This document shows, piece by piece, positions 30,208-38,295 of a DNA stretch of 62,204 nucleotides. The stretch's first letter is position 1. Every line of letters starts with the position of its first letter. The notes under the pieces are model-generated. The model saw only the letters and a list, made by a program, of their open reading frames with translations, searched no databases and was not told where the DNA came from. The position numbers and the translations under genes are program-made. Source of the DNA: Elusimicrobiota bacterium (GTDB lineage: Bacteria; Elusimicrobiota; Elusimicrobia; UBA1565; JACRDR01); NCBI GenBank assembly GCA_016194745.1, contig JACQBA010000015.1, forward strand, positions 1 through 62,204, in the 5' to 3' direction.

Positions 30208-30816
30208 CTACTGCGCTTTGTCGGCGTTCTGGAGCCAGTAGGCGAGCTCTTTGCGGAAATCGGCACGCGACGTCTCGCTCGTGCCGGGAAATTCGCGGCA
30301 TTGAGGCGTCGGTATCCGGGCGTACGGCGTGCGCGCGTTTTCCCCGTAGCCGCCGTTTGGGAACGTGCAGAAAGAGTAGCCGGCGAGCTCCTTCGCTTCG
30401 AGATCCGTCCGATAGTGATTCCAGATGGTGGGCGCGCCGCCCGTATCGGAGCGGCGTAGAACGACGAATCGCGTCCCGTTGCGCGTCTCGAACGCTAAGG
30501 ACCGGTTCACCGTGACGGTGATGCGCGCGGCAACCTCGGTGGTCGACGGCAGCGCGAGAATCTGCGGCCGCTTCGCCTCCATCTTCTCTAGGAGCTTCTT
30601 CCACGCCGCCGCGGCGTCGCCGGAGAGAGCCGGAGGCTGATCCGCGATCGCCTGACCCGTCGGGGCGGGTCCATAGACCCTGGCGCACTCCGCCGGCGCC
30701 ATCTCGCAGGCGCCGACGCCGCCCATGAGGCTCCTAAGGGCGTCGCCATCGCCCAAGGCGTCGGCGTAGGCGGAATTCAAAAGTAGAACGGCGAACAATA
30801 TGCGTGCGGAATCCAT
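30208..30816 (-). CDS. Exported hypothetical protein
   Basis: A 202-residue protein. The ATG at 30816, with AGGAGG four bases upstream, gives a signal peptide MDSARILFAVLLLNSAYADA; the longer frame starting at 30870 has no such support. The mature part has a few Cys and an Ala/Lys-rich helical segment followed by beta-rich sequence. No family was recognised. It lies between DUF3467 and the amine oxidase gene on the same strand but has its own ribosome binding site. Confidence 0.65.
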   Translation of the reverse strand: MDSARILFAVLLLNSAYADALGDGDALRSLMGGVGACEMAPAECARVYGPAPTGQAIADQPPALSGDAAAAWKKLLEKMEAKRPQILALPSTTEVAARITVTVNRSLAFETRNGTRFVVLRRSDTGGAPTIWNHYRTDLEAKELAGYSFCTFPNGGYGENARTPYARIPTPQCREFPGTSETSRADFRKELAYWLQNADKAQ

Positions 30817-30939
30817 GATCCTCCTGACAATAAAACCGCGCCCTTTCTCGCGATCCCATAGGGTAGACATCTTGCGGCGGCTTCACATGAGTCGAGGGGC
30901 CCTTCGCGCGCTGGGCCCAATGGACCGTCGAGTGGAGCC

Positions 30940-32844
30940 TCAGCGCGCGGTCTGCGGGCCTAGGATGGGATTGGACGCGTGGAAACCGACCGGCACCAAG
31001 GTGAACCCGGTGCGGTGCGCGGGCATCACGGGCCACTCCTCGGGTCGCGGGATGTGCGTGACGCCGAACGTGTACCATAGGACGATGTCCTGGCCGACGA
31101 TCGGCTGGTCGTCGGCGATGAAGCTGGAGAGGCCGACTCCCGCCGGGCCTTGATTCGGATATGGACCGGCCGAGTGCCGCTCGGCCGGATCGAGCCGCGT
31201 CACCCAAATATGGTGGTCGATGAAGCTCGCCTTCCTGCGGACCGGGGAGTCCTTCGACAGGAACGGGACGGAGTTCTCCCCGGGGATCAGAGCGTAGCCG
31301 GTCGGCTGGCCCAGCTCGTTCTGCTTGTCGGCGGAGACGACCTTCCAGCGGCGGTGCGTCGCGAGCGACAGGTCGCGCGCGGCCTTCTTTTCGCTCGCCA
31401 GAGTCGTCTCCACGACGTCGACCTTGTTGCCGAAGGGATTGGCCGGCCCCGGCGGCGCGGGCCGCGTCTCGACCTCGACGACGGAGTTGCGCTCCCCGTC
31501 CACGTCGAAGTCGAGCCGGAAGTTGAAGAAGTGCTGGTGGTGGACCGCGACGACCCCGGGCGCGACCTCGTGGCCGACGTGCCCCGCGTGCGAGGCGCCC
31601 TTCGCCGTCTGTTTGGCCAGCATGATGCCGGTGAGCGTCGCCTCGAAGGAGATCGAGCCGTCCTGGCGGAATACCCACGCGAGCGCGTAGTCGTAGTTGC
31701 TCAGCGTGGCGACGGTCTGGATGACGAGCTCTGAGGCGCGGCGGGAGTCGGTGCGTCCGACGAGCGCGTCTTGATGTCGCCACGCGATGCCGCCGTCGCG
31801 CTCGTAGACCGAGATCGCGCGCGACACGACGAGCGGCTTGCCGAATTCGTCGGCCAAGGTCGCGTCGAGGAGCGTGGCCTGCGGCGGCGCGTCGAGGCCG
31901 GGCTCCTGCGGCGAGCTCATGCGGCCGAGCCCGTATTCACCGACGTCGAAGGCGTTTCGCCACATCCAGTTCTTGTCCGGGTCCCCGTACGGCACGACCA
32001 TCTCCGCGAGCGCGGCGCGATGCAGGATCGAGCGGCCGCGGTGCGACACCGTGTAGAGGACGAGACCCTCCCGGGGATGGAGCGCGAAGCGGAAGTCCCA
32101 GCCGCTCCACGTGAGGCGGTTGTCCTGGAGGCGGAAGGCGCGCGCGTCCGCGGGCGCGGCGGGCGGAGCGAGGACGGCGGGCTTCCCCTTCGCCGCGTCG
32201 GCGTCGAAGTCGTCCGCGTGCCGGCTCACGTCCCGCACGCCCGCGTCGCGGACCTCGAGGACCTCTCCGCGGCTCAGATCGACGAGCGCCACGACTTCGA
32301 TGGGATGGGCGTAGGGATTGGTGTATCCCGTCTTCAGAAAGGACACCGTTTTGACCATGCGGTGGGCGTTCTGCTCCCGGTCGAGGAACGGGCCGACCGC
32401 CCAGACGTCCATCATGATGTCTTCGGGCTTGAGTCCGCGCTCCGCCATCGCCTTCTGCCAGCGCGCGTCCTTGCGCACGAGCTCGGGGACGGACACGTAT
32501 TCGTTGGGTAGGATCGGCGCCTGCCCGAGGGAGACGCCCGTGGAGGAGACGACGGCGCGCATGGCGAGATCGACCACCCACTCCGACAGGCGCGCCTTCT
32601 GATCGAAGACGTTGACCCACGCGCGGCGCGGAGTCTTGCCCGCGGCGAGCTCCGCCTTCGTGGGCTCCTGGAGCACGATGTAGGGAAACAGGGCGTCCTT
32701 GCCGATCTTGCCGGTCTTGGCCAGCGCGTCGACCGCGACCGCAAACTCCGCCGTCGTCAACGGAGCAAGAGGATCGAGCGCCTCCTCCGCCGAGAGGGGA
32801 GCGGCGATGGGCAGCAGGAGAAGGCAGAGCGTGCGGGGGTTCAT
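30940..32844 (-). CDS. Exported copper amine oxidase (TPQ type)
   Basis: A 634-residue copper/topaquinone amine oxidase with a signal peptide (1-19), so periplasmic or secreted. It should oxidise primary amines to aldehydes with release of ammonia and hydrogen peroxide. The TPQ precursor is Y384 in TLSNYDYA; the catalytic base is D300 in AFDVGEYGLGR. Copper ligands are H436 and H438 (HQHFF) and H610 (MPAHRTGF). The C-terminus ends with the typical GFHASNPILG. TACAAT (32854-32859) precedes the ATG by nine bases. It stands alone; no transporter or aldehyde dehydrogenase is nearby. Confidence 0.92.
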   Translation of the reverse strand: MNPRTLCLLLLPIAAPLSAEEALDPLAPLTTAEFAVAVDALAKTGKIGKDALFPYIVLQEPTKAELAAGKTPRRAWVNVFDQKARLSEWVVDLAMRAVVSSTGVSLGQAPILPNEYVSVPELVRKDARWQKAMAERGLKPEDIMMDVWAVGPFLDREQNAHRMVKTVSFLKTGYTNPYAHPIEVVALVDLSRGEVLEVRDAGVRDVSRHADDFDADAAKGKPAVLAPPAAPADARAFRLQDNRLTWSGWDFRFALHPREGLVLYTVSHRGRSILHRAALAEMVVPYGDPDKNWMWRNAFDVGEYGLGRMSSPQEPGLDAPPQATLLDATLADEFGKPLVVSRAISVYERDGGIAWRHQDALVGRTDSRRASELVIQTVATLSNYDYALAWVFRQDGSISFEATLTGIMLAKQTAKGASHAGHVGHEVAPGVVAVHHQHFFNFRLDFDVDGERNSVVEVETRPAPPGPANPFGNKVDVVETTLASEKKAARDLSLATHRRWKVVSADKQNELGQPTGYALIPGENSVPFLSKDSPVRRKASFIDHHIWVTRLDPAERHSAGPYPNQGPAGVGLSSFIADDQPIVGQDIVLWYTFGVTHIPRPEEWPVMPAHRTGFTLVPVGFHASNPILGPQTAR

Positions 32845-32865
32845 AGGGCCGCCATTGTAGCAAAG

Positions 32866-34497
32866 CTACGGCACTACGACGGGTTCGGGCGCCGCGTCGA
32901 GCTCCCGCTTGCGCGCGAGGACGACCAAGTCCTTCTCTTGGAACATGGGCGAGTAGCCCTTCGACTTGAGGAAAGTGACGATGCGGGCGCGCGTCTCGGG
33001 CTCAGCGAAGCGCGACCAATGGAGCGAGAGAAGGACGCGGTCGGGCAGGAAGAGTCCCGGCTCGAAGTATCCGTCGGGCAGCTTGCGCGGGAGCGTTTTC
33101 ACGTGGCGGCGAAGCGCGAGCTGCGGCAGGAAGAACTCGTCGCACCATACGGACGCGTCGGGCGGAATCGCCGCGAGGGCGCGCGGCCCCGCGATCTCCC
33201 AGCTCGTCGGGATCAGTCCGGCGGGCAGCATGAAGTTGCCGTAGCGGATCATCAGAAATCCGGCCGTCGCCAGGACGTAGGCGCAGACCCAGCGGCCGTG
33301 CTTGCCCTTGAAACGCGCGAGGGTCCGCTCGAGGCCGACGATCGTTGCGAAGATCAGCGGTCCGTACAGGCAATCGGAGGTATGAGCGATCAGCCGGTGA
33401 TAGCCGGTCGGGGCGTCGGCGAGCTGGTGGGGCAGGAGGACGACCAGCGCCGGGATCATCGCGGTCCCCGACGCCAGGGGAAGCAGCGCGAATCGGAATG
33501 CGATCGACAGCGGCATCAGGAGCTTTTCCGCCGGGGCGACGAGCGCGGCGGCGAGCGTCCAGGGATGGTGCGTTGCCGCCGCGAGGATCGCCTCCTTCGA
33601 ACCGCCGAGCGCGGTGAACAGCCCCCAGTAGTTGATGGGCGGCGTCCACCCCGCCTGCGAGCGCTTGACGATCCACGTCTCCGCGAGCCATAGGAGCACC
33701 GAGCCGAGCGCGAGTGCTCCCCCCCACCGCGTCCGCCGCCCTCCCTGGACGATCCAGAAGCAGCCGACGCCGAGGAGAATGAAGGGCATTTCCTCTCCCG
33801 TGGACAGCAGAAAGAGAAGGCACGCCGCGCCCGCGGTCCAGCGCTTCGTCGCCCAGAAGTACATCGCCCACAAGGACAGCGGCGCCGAGAACGCGCTGTC
33901 CACCACGGCGCCGACGAGGTCGTGATAGAACGGCTGCGCGAGCGCGAGCGCCGCGACGAGCCACGCGAGCGGCCGAGAGTTGAGACGCTCTTGCGCGAGG
34001 AGGTAGGCCGCGAGGATCGAGGAGCCCATGAGGGCGCCGTAGACGAACGCCAGTGCCGCGGCGCTGTTCCACAGCCAGAGCACGGGAGAGACCAGCGGCG
34101 CGGCGAACAGGAAGTGGACCGACAAGTAGGAGCGGTCCGCGATCACGCTGCTCGTGAGCCCGTAGCCGTGGGCCGTGTTCCAGGCGACGTTCGCCATCAC
34201 GCCGAAGTCCCACATCAGCTGGTAGGACCGGTACTGGGCGAGCTTGAAGGCGATCACCCACGCCGGGATCCATGCGGCGACCACGACCAAGGCGACTCGC
34301 CTGGCGAGCGCGGCGCCGCGCGGCGTCTCGAGCCGGGCGGAGACCTTCCCGACAAGCTCGGGTCTTACAACGAGGGTCCCCGCCCAGCCTAGGCAGGCGA
34401 GCCCAAAGAGCAGCCAATTCCACTCCATCCCGAGGAAGATGAGCCGGGGCCAATCCATGAGCGCCAGAGGATACATTTTCTTTGCGGGAATAAACAT
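32866..34497 (-). CDS. DUF2079 integral membrane protein
   Basis: A 543-residue polytopic membrane protein with about eleven hydrophobic helices. The DUF2079 signature lies near residues 95-130 (WDFGVMANVAWNTAHGYGLTSS, then YLSVHF). The family is related to GT-C glycosyltransferases (PMT/ArnT-like), so lipid-linked sugar transfer outside the membrane is a reasonable inference. A GATAAT box (34506-34511) precedes the ATG by eight bases and overlaps the -10 of the divergent gmk operon. It lies 22 bases upstream of the amine oxidase gene on the same strand. Confidence 0.8.
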   Translation of the reverse strand: MFIPAKKMYPLALMDWPRLIFLGMEWNWLLFGLACLGWAGTLVVRPELVGKVSARLETPRGAALARRVALVVVAAWIPAWVIAFKLAQYRSYQLMWDFGVMANVAWNTAHGYGLTSSVIADRSYLSVHFLFAAPLVSPVLWLWNSAAALAFVYGALMGSSILAAYLLAQERLNSRPLAWLVAALALAQPFYHDLVGAVVDSAFSAPLSLWAMYFWATKRWTAGAACLLFLLSTGEEMPFILLGVGCFWIVQGGRRTRWGGALALGSVLLWLAETWIVKRSQAGWTPPINYWGLFTALGGSKEAILAAATHHPWTLAAALVAPAEKLLMPLSIAFRFALLPLASGTAMIPALVVLLPHQLADAPTGYHRLIAHTSDCLYGPLIFATIVGLERTLARFKGKHGRWVCAYVLATAGFLMIRYGNFMLPAGLIPTSWEIAGPRALAAIPPDASVWCDEFFLPQLALRRHVKTLPRKLPDGYFEPGLFLPDRVLLSLHWSRFAEPETRARIVTFLKSKGYSPMFQEKDLVVLARKRELDAAPEPVVVP

Positions 34498-34504
34498 ATT
34501 TTGC

Positions 34505-34511
34505 TATTATC
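34505..34511. promoter_or_regulatory. Overlapping divergent -10 boxes (gmk operon / DUF2079 gene)
   Basis: The seven bases TATTATC read TATTAT on the plus strand (for gmk) and GATAAT on the minus strand (for the DUF2079 gene). If both are used, the two polymerases would compete for the same site. No clear -35 is seen for either. Confidence 0.4.
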
Positions 34512-34533
34512 GTCGATTACCACCAGTCACGCG

Positions 34534-35190
34534 ATGATCGGGAACCACACGAAACCGACCCAAGGCTTTGCCGTCATCATCTCCGCGCCGTCAGGCGCCG
34601 GAAAATCCACCGTCTGCCGCAAGCTTCTGTCGCGGGACCGCTCGCTGCGCTACTCGATCTCCTGCACGACGCGCCCCCCCCGTGCCGGTGAGCGGGACGG
34701 ACGGGACTACTTCTTCCTGTCGATGGAAGAGTTCAAGAAGAAGATGCACCGCCACGATTTCATCGAATACGCCGAGGTCCACGATCACTTCTACGGCACG
34801 CCCAAGAGCTTCATCGAAGACGAGACTTCGCGGGGCAACGTGGTCATCCTGGCGATCGACGTCAAGGGCGCGAAATCGGTGCGCGAGAAGCGGCCGACGA
34901 GCACCGTCACCGTGTTCCTCGTGCCGCCTTCCTGGCGCTCGCTCGAGGAGCGGCTGACGCACCGAAAGCAGGACGACAGCGAGGTGGTCCGCCGGAGATT
35001 GTCGAACGCTCCGGGCGAACTGAGCCAGGCGAAAAACTACGACTATATCGTCGTCAACGACAGTTTGGACGAAGCGGTGGCGCAGATCGAAGCGATCATC
35101 ACCGCCGAGAGGATCAGGACCTCGAGAAGGGACCTGAGCGCTCTCGGGCTCAAGGACGCGGTCGCGGCTGCGGGCCGCCGAAACGATTGA
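34534..35190 (+). CDS. gmk: Guanylate kinase
   Basis: A 218-residue GMP kinase (GMP + ATP to GDP + ADP). P-loop SAPSGAGKST at about 17-26; GMP-binding block SISCTTRPPRAGERDGRDYFF and EYAEVHDHFYGTP are intact. The ATG at 34534 is favoured because it gives the usual short N-terminus; a TTG frame 33 bases upstream overlaps the -10 box. It leads a seven-gene operon through priA, with gmk-rpoZ-coaBC order as in many bacteria. Confidence 0.95.
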   Translation: MIGNHTKPTQGFAVIISAPSGAGKSTVCRKLLSRDRSLRYSISCTTRPPRAGERDGRDYFFLSMEEFKKKMHRHDFIEYAEVHDHFYGTPKSFIEDETSRGNVVILAIDVKGAKSVREKRPTSTVTVFLVPPSWRSLEERLTHRKQDDSEVVRRRLSNAPGELSQAKNYDYIVVNDSLDEAVAQIEAIITAERIRTSRRDLSALGLKDAVAAAGRRND

Positions 35191-35204
35191 GGGAGATAGA
35201 CCAC

Positions 35205-35501
35205 ATGGCAAAAGAAAAAAAGCAGGACGCGGAAAAGGAAGCGGTCCCCGAGAAGGTCCTCGAGCAGCTCATCTTGGACCGCTCGCATGGAAAATACGCC
35301 CTCGTTCCGATGGCCTCCGTCTGGGCGCTCGAGCTGCGCCGGCAGGAGGAGCACCGCCACCTCACGCAGATCGAGATTCTCGACATGGCGCTGCGCGACC
35401 TCTTGACCGGCAAGGTGTCCGCCGAGCAGGTGGAGAAGGCCGCGGCCGCTGCCGCCGTCATCGCCGCCCGCGCTGCGGCCGACACGAAAGAAAAGAAGTA
35501 A
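35205..35501 (+). CDS. rpoZ: RNA polymerase omega subunit
   Basis: A 98-residue omega subunit with the core KYALVPMASVWALELRR and DMALRDLLTGKV, and an extended Ala-rich, Lys-rich tail. The ATG at 35205 follows GGGAG by about ten bases and gives the MAKEKK opening; the upstream in-frame ATG is not needed. Omega helps RNA polymerase assembly. Position after gmk matches the conserved gmk-rpoZ pair. Confidence 0.9.
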   Translation: MAKEKKQDAEKEAVPEKVLEQLILDRSHGKYALVPMASVWALELRRQEEHRHLTQIEILDMALRDLLTGKVSAEQVEKAAAAAAVIAARAAADTKEKK

Positions 35502-35510
35502 CCGCGCCCC

Positions 35511-36116
35511 ATGGCCACGCGCGCACGCACCGCACGCGCGAACCCCGGCAAGGTCGTCCTCGGCGTCTGCGGGTCGATCGCCGCCTATAAGGCCTGCCTG
35601 GTTGTGCGCGGCCTGACCAAGGCCGGCGTCGCGGTCAAAGTCGTGATGACGCCTTCGGCCGAGCGCTTCGTCACGCCCCTCACCCTCGGCACCCTCTCCC
35701 GCGGCCCCGTCTTCAAGGACCTCTTCGACCCGCAGCTGTGGGACATGGCGCATCTGTCGTTGGCATCGTGGGCCGACCTCGTCTTGATCGCTCCGGCGAC
35801 GGCCGACTGCCTCGCGCGCCTCGCGGCCGGACGCGCGGGCGGGCTCCTCGAAGGCCTTGTCCTCGCGGCCTCGGGCGGCAATGACCGCCGCTCGCCGCGT
35901 CCCGTCGCGCTTTGCCCTGCGATGGACACGGAGATGTGGGAGCACCCGGCGACCCGGGGCAACGTCGAGCGTCTCGCGTCGTACGGCTATTCGATCTGGG
36001 GCCCCGCGAGCGGCGATCTCGCGAGCGGGCGCGTCGGGATGGGCCGCCTGCTCGAGCCCGATGACATCGTCCGCCGGGCGCTCGACGTCCTCAAGACCTC
36101 TCGACGGCGGCGATGA
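35511..36116 (+). CDS. coaC: CoaC-type flavoprotein (phosphopantothenoylcysteine decarboxylase) with altered active-site residues
   Basis: A 201-residue HFCD-family flavoprotein. It has the N-terminal FMN motif GVCGSIAAYK, H81 in MAHLSLASWADL (H75 of E. coli CoaBC) and APATADCLARLAAG. Two residues shown to matter in E. coli CoaBC differ: the PxMNxxMW motif reads PAMDTEMW (D139 for N125), and the substrate-clamp Cys motif ACGxxGxGR reads ASGRVGMGR (S172 for C158). Decarboxylation chemistry may therefore be changed or impaired. The gene is split from coaB and overlaps it by ATGA, so a joint role in coenzyme A synthesis remains the best inference. Confidence 0.82.
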   Translation: MATRARTARANPGKVVLGVCGSIAAYKACLVVRGLTKAGVAVKVVMTPSAERFVTPLTLGTLSRGPVFKDLFDPQLWDMAHLSLASWADLVLIAPATADCLARLAAGRAGGLLEGLVLAASGGNDRRSPRPVALCPAMDTEMWEHPATRGNVERLASYGYSIWGPASGDLASGRVGMGRLLEPDDIVRRALDVLKTSRRRR

Positions 36117-36778
36117 GCTGGCGCGGCCGCCGCGTCCTCGTCACCGCCGGACCGACGCGCGAGCACCTCGATCCGATCCGCTTCATGTCCAACGGCTCGA
36201 CGGGCGCGATGGGTTTCGCGCTCGCGGCCGGAGCGGCCCGGAGAGGCGCGGAAGTCACCGTCGTGGCCGGGCCCGTCGCCGCCCCGAAGCCACGGCGGGG
36301 CGTGCGCGTCGTGCCGGTCGTCAGCGCCCTCGAGATGCGCCGCGAGGTCTTGAAGCGCTGCGCGAAGGCGGACGTCCTCATCGCGGCGGCGGCCGTGGGC
36401 GATTGGCGGTTTAAGACCGTGCTGTCATCTAAACTCAAACGAGATAAGAAGCCGCTGCGATTGACCTTGATCCCCAATCCGGATATCATCCAAGATGCGG
36501 CGCGCCGGCTCGGACGCTTCGGCCGCGCGACGGCGGGGCGCAGGAAGGCCGTGCTCGTGGGTTTCGCCCTCGAGACCGCGGACCTCCTCGCGAACGCGGT
36601 CGGCAAGCTTCGCCGCAAGCGGCTCGATCTCATAGTGGCCAACGGTCCGGAGTCGATGGGCGGCGGGCGCGCGCGCGTGACGATCCTTCAGGCCGACGGG
36701 AGCGTCGAGCGGCTGCCCGCGATGACGAAGCCGAGAGCGGCGGCGGCCGTACTGGACCGCATCGAGAGGCATTTGTGA
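36113..36778 (+). CDS. coaB: Phosphopantothenate-cysteine ligase (CoaB)
   Basis: A 221-residue stand-alone CoaB. VLVTAGPTREHLDPIRFMSNGSTGAMG is the nucleotide-binding start with the conserved Asn; AAAVGDWRFKTVLSSKLKR holds the lysine of the KxKK region; LVGFALETADL completes the fold. It joins phosphopantothenate and cysteine using a nucleotide triphosphate. In most bacteria it is fused to CoaC; here the two are separate but translationally coupled. The next gene starts at a GTG overlapping its stop. Confidence 0.9.
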   Translation: MSWRGRRVLVTAGPTREHLDPIRFMSNGSTGAMGFALAAGAARRGAEVTVVAGPVAAPKPRRGVRVVPVVSALEMRREVLKRCAKADVLIAAAAVGDWRFKTVLSSKLKRDKKPLRLTLIPNPDIIQDAARRLGRFGRATAGRRKAVLVGFALETADLLANAVGKLRRKRLDLIVANGPESMGGGRARVTILQADGSVERLPAMTKPRAAAAVLDRIERHL

Positions 36779-37548
36779 AGGACGCAGCGCCGGCGCACGA
36801 ACTGAGCGAGCTCGCCCGCGGACTCCGCGCGCGCATCGAAGGCATGCACGAGTCCGAGGCCTATTGGGTCGCCGGCGGCGCGCGCCGGGCGGAGCCGCCT
36901 CCCCGTCCGCAATCCTACGAGCAAGTCGAGGCGCCCGCCACTCGCGACGCCGCGCTGGCCGCGATGAAGGAGGAGGTGCTTGCCTGCCGCAAGTGCCCGC
37001 TTGGGACGCAGCGGCTCAACCCCGCGTTCGGCGTCGGCGCGCACGACGCCCGCGTCATGTTCGTCGGCGAGGGGCCGGGATTTCAGGAGGACCGCCAAGG
37101 CGAGCCGTTCGTCGGCAAGGCCGGACAGCTTCTCGACAATATCCTCGGCTCCATCGGGCTCTCCCGCCAGACCGTCTACATCGCCAACGTGGTCAAGTGC
37201 CACCCGATGGTCAATCCGGCGACTCCCGACGCGCGCGGCAACGACCGCCCGCCGACGCCCGAGGAAATGGCCGCCTGCCGCTCCTACCTCGAGGAGCAGA
37301 TCCGCGTCATCGGACCCCATTTCATCGTGACGCTCGGCGGCGTCGCGGCGAAGGCCCTCCTCGGCGAGGACGTGCGGATCACGAAGGTGCGCGGGCAATG
37401 GAGGGAATACCGTCTGCCGGGCGAGGAACGGCCCATCCGATTGCTGCCGACGTTTCATCCCGCGGCGCTCCTGAGGGACCCCTCGCTCAAGCGCGACGTG
37501 TGGACGGACATGAAGAATCTCAGGCAGGAACTGGAGGCATTGGGATGA
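36775..37548 (+). CDS. udg: Type 4 (Fe-S) uracil-DNA glycosylase
   Basis: A 257-residue family 4 UDG that excises uracil from DNA. Motif 1 GEGPGFQED (about residues 99-107) and motif 2 HPAALLRDP near 222 are present. Four Cys for the 4Fe-4S cluster can be assigned: CRKC (two), VVKCHP, and AACRSYL. The GTG start overlaps the coaB stop (GTGA). The N-terminal 65 residues are a non-conserved extension, as often seen in this family. Confidence 0.92.
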   Translation: MKDAAPAHELSELARGLRARIEGMHESEAYWVAGGARRAEPPPRPQSYEQVEAPATRDAALAAMKEEVLACRKCPLGTQRLNPAFGVGAHDARVMFVGEGPGFQEDRQGEPFVGKAGQLLDNILGSIGLSRQTVYIANVVKCHPMVNPATPDARGNDRPPTPEEMAACRSYLEEQIRVIGPHFIVTLGGVAAKALLGEDVRITKVRGQWREYRLPGEERPIRLLPTFHPAALLRDPSLKRDVWTDMKNLRQELEALG

Positions 37549-38276
37549 CCCCCACCAAGGAGAAGCCCCCCGTGGACGAGCGCGAGAAAAAGGACGTCCT
37601 CGATCATATCGAGGACTTTATCGAGAACCGGATCGAGAAGAACATCAAGAAAGGGATCGAGGACCTGGAGAAGTTCGTGAAAGAGGAACTCCTGAAGCGC
37701 GGGCACAAGCGCGGCGACGAGCCCGGACCGCTCTCCTACATCGAGGCGTTCCTCGATGATCCGAAAGTCGCGACCGTGATGCCGAGCTCCAAGTTCGTGA
37801 TCGAACGAGTGACGAAGATGATCGATTGGTCCGCGACTAAGACGATCGTCGAGTTCGGCCCCGCGGAGGGCGTGATCACGCAGAGGCTGCTCGAGCTCCT
37901 GCCCAAGGACGGCAGGCTTGTCGGCATCGAGCTCAATGACAAGTTTGTCGCGGCGCTCAAGAAGATCAAGGACCCGCGGCTCCACGTGGTGCACGGCAGC
38001 GTGCTCGACATCGAGGAGCACCTGCGTCCGCTCGACATCGGCAAAGCCGACGTGATCATCTCGGGCATCCCCTTCAGCTTCCTCAAGCCCGTGCAGCGTC
38101 ATCAGCTTCTGCACAAGATCGACGACCGGCTGCGGCCGGGCGGGCGCTTCATCGGCTACCAGGTCACGACGCACCTCGTGCCGCTCATGAAGTACCACTT
38201 CGAGGACGTCGACGTGCAGTTCGAGATCCGCAACATCCCCCCTCACTTCGTCTTCACCGGATTCAAGGCCAAGTGA
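37545..38276 (+). CDS. SAM-dependent methyltransferase (PmtA/RsmA-like)
   Basis: A 243-residue protein with a charged helical N-terminus (about 1-65, Glu/Lys-rich) and a Rossmann methyltransferase. Motif I is IVEFGPAEGVITQRL, the acidic motif II residue is in VGIELND, and motif IV region is ADVIISGIPFSFL. The layout resembles phospholipid N-methyltransferase PmtA and rRNA adenine dimethylases; IPFS replaces the NPPY/NLPY-type motif, favouring a PmtA-like role. The ATG overlaps the UDG stop (ATGA). Substrate unknown. Confidence 0.75.
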   Translation: MTPTKEKPPVDEREKKDVLDHIEDFIENRIEKNIKKGIEDLEKFVKEELLKRGHKRGDEPGPLSYIEAFLDDPKVATVMPSSKFVIERVTKMIDWSATKTIVEFGPAEGVITQRLLELLPKDGRLVGIELNDKFVAALKKIKDPRLHVVHGSVLDIEEHLRPLDIGKADVIISGIPFSFLKPVQRHQLLHKIDDRLRPGGRFIGYQVTTHLVPLMKYHFEDVDVQFEIRNIPPHFVFTGFKAK

Positions 38277-38280
38277 GCCC

Positions 38281-38295
38281 GGGAGGGTTCCTCCC
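38281..38295 (+). promoter_or_regulatory. Hairpin that would hide the priA Shine-Dalgarno
   Basis: GGGAGG (the likely ribosome binding site) and CCTCCC form a 6-bp stem with a GTT loop; the stem ends exactly at the base before the priA ATG. Confidence 0.5.
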
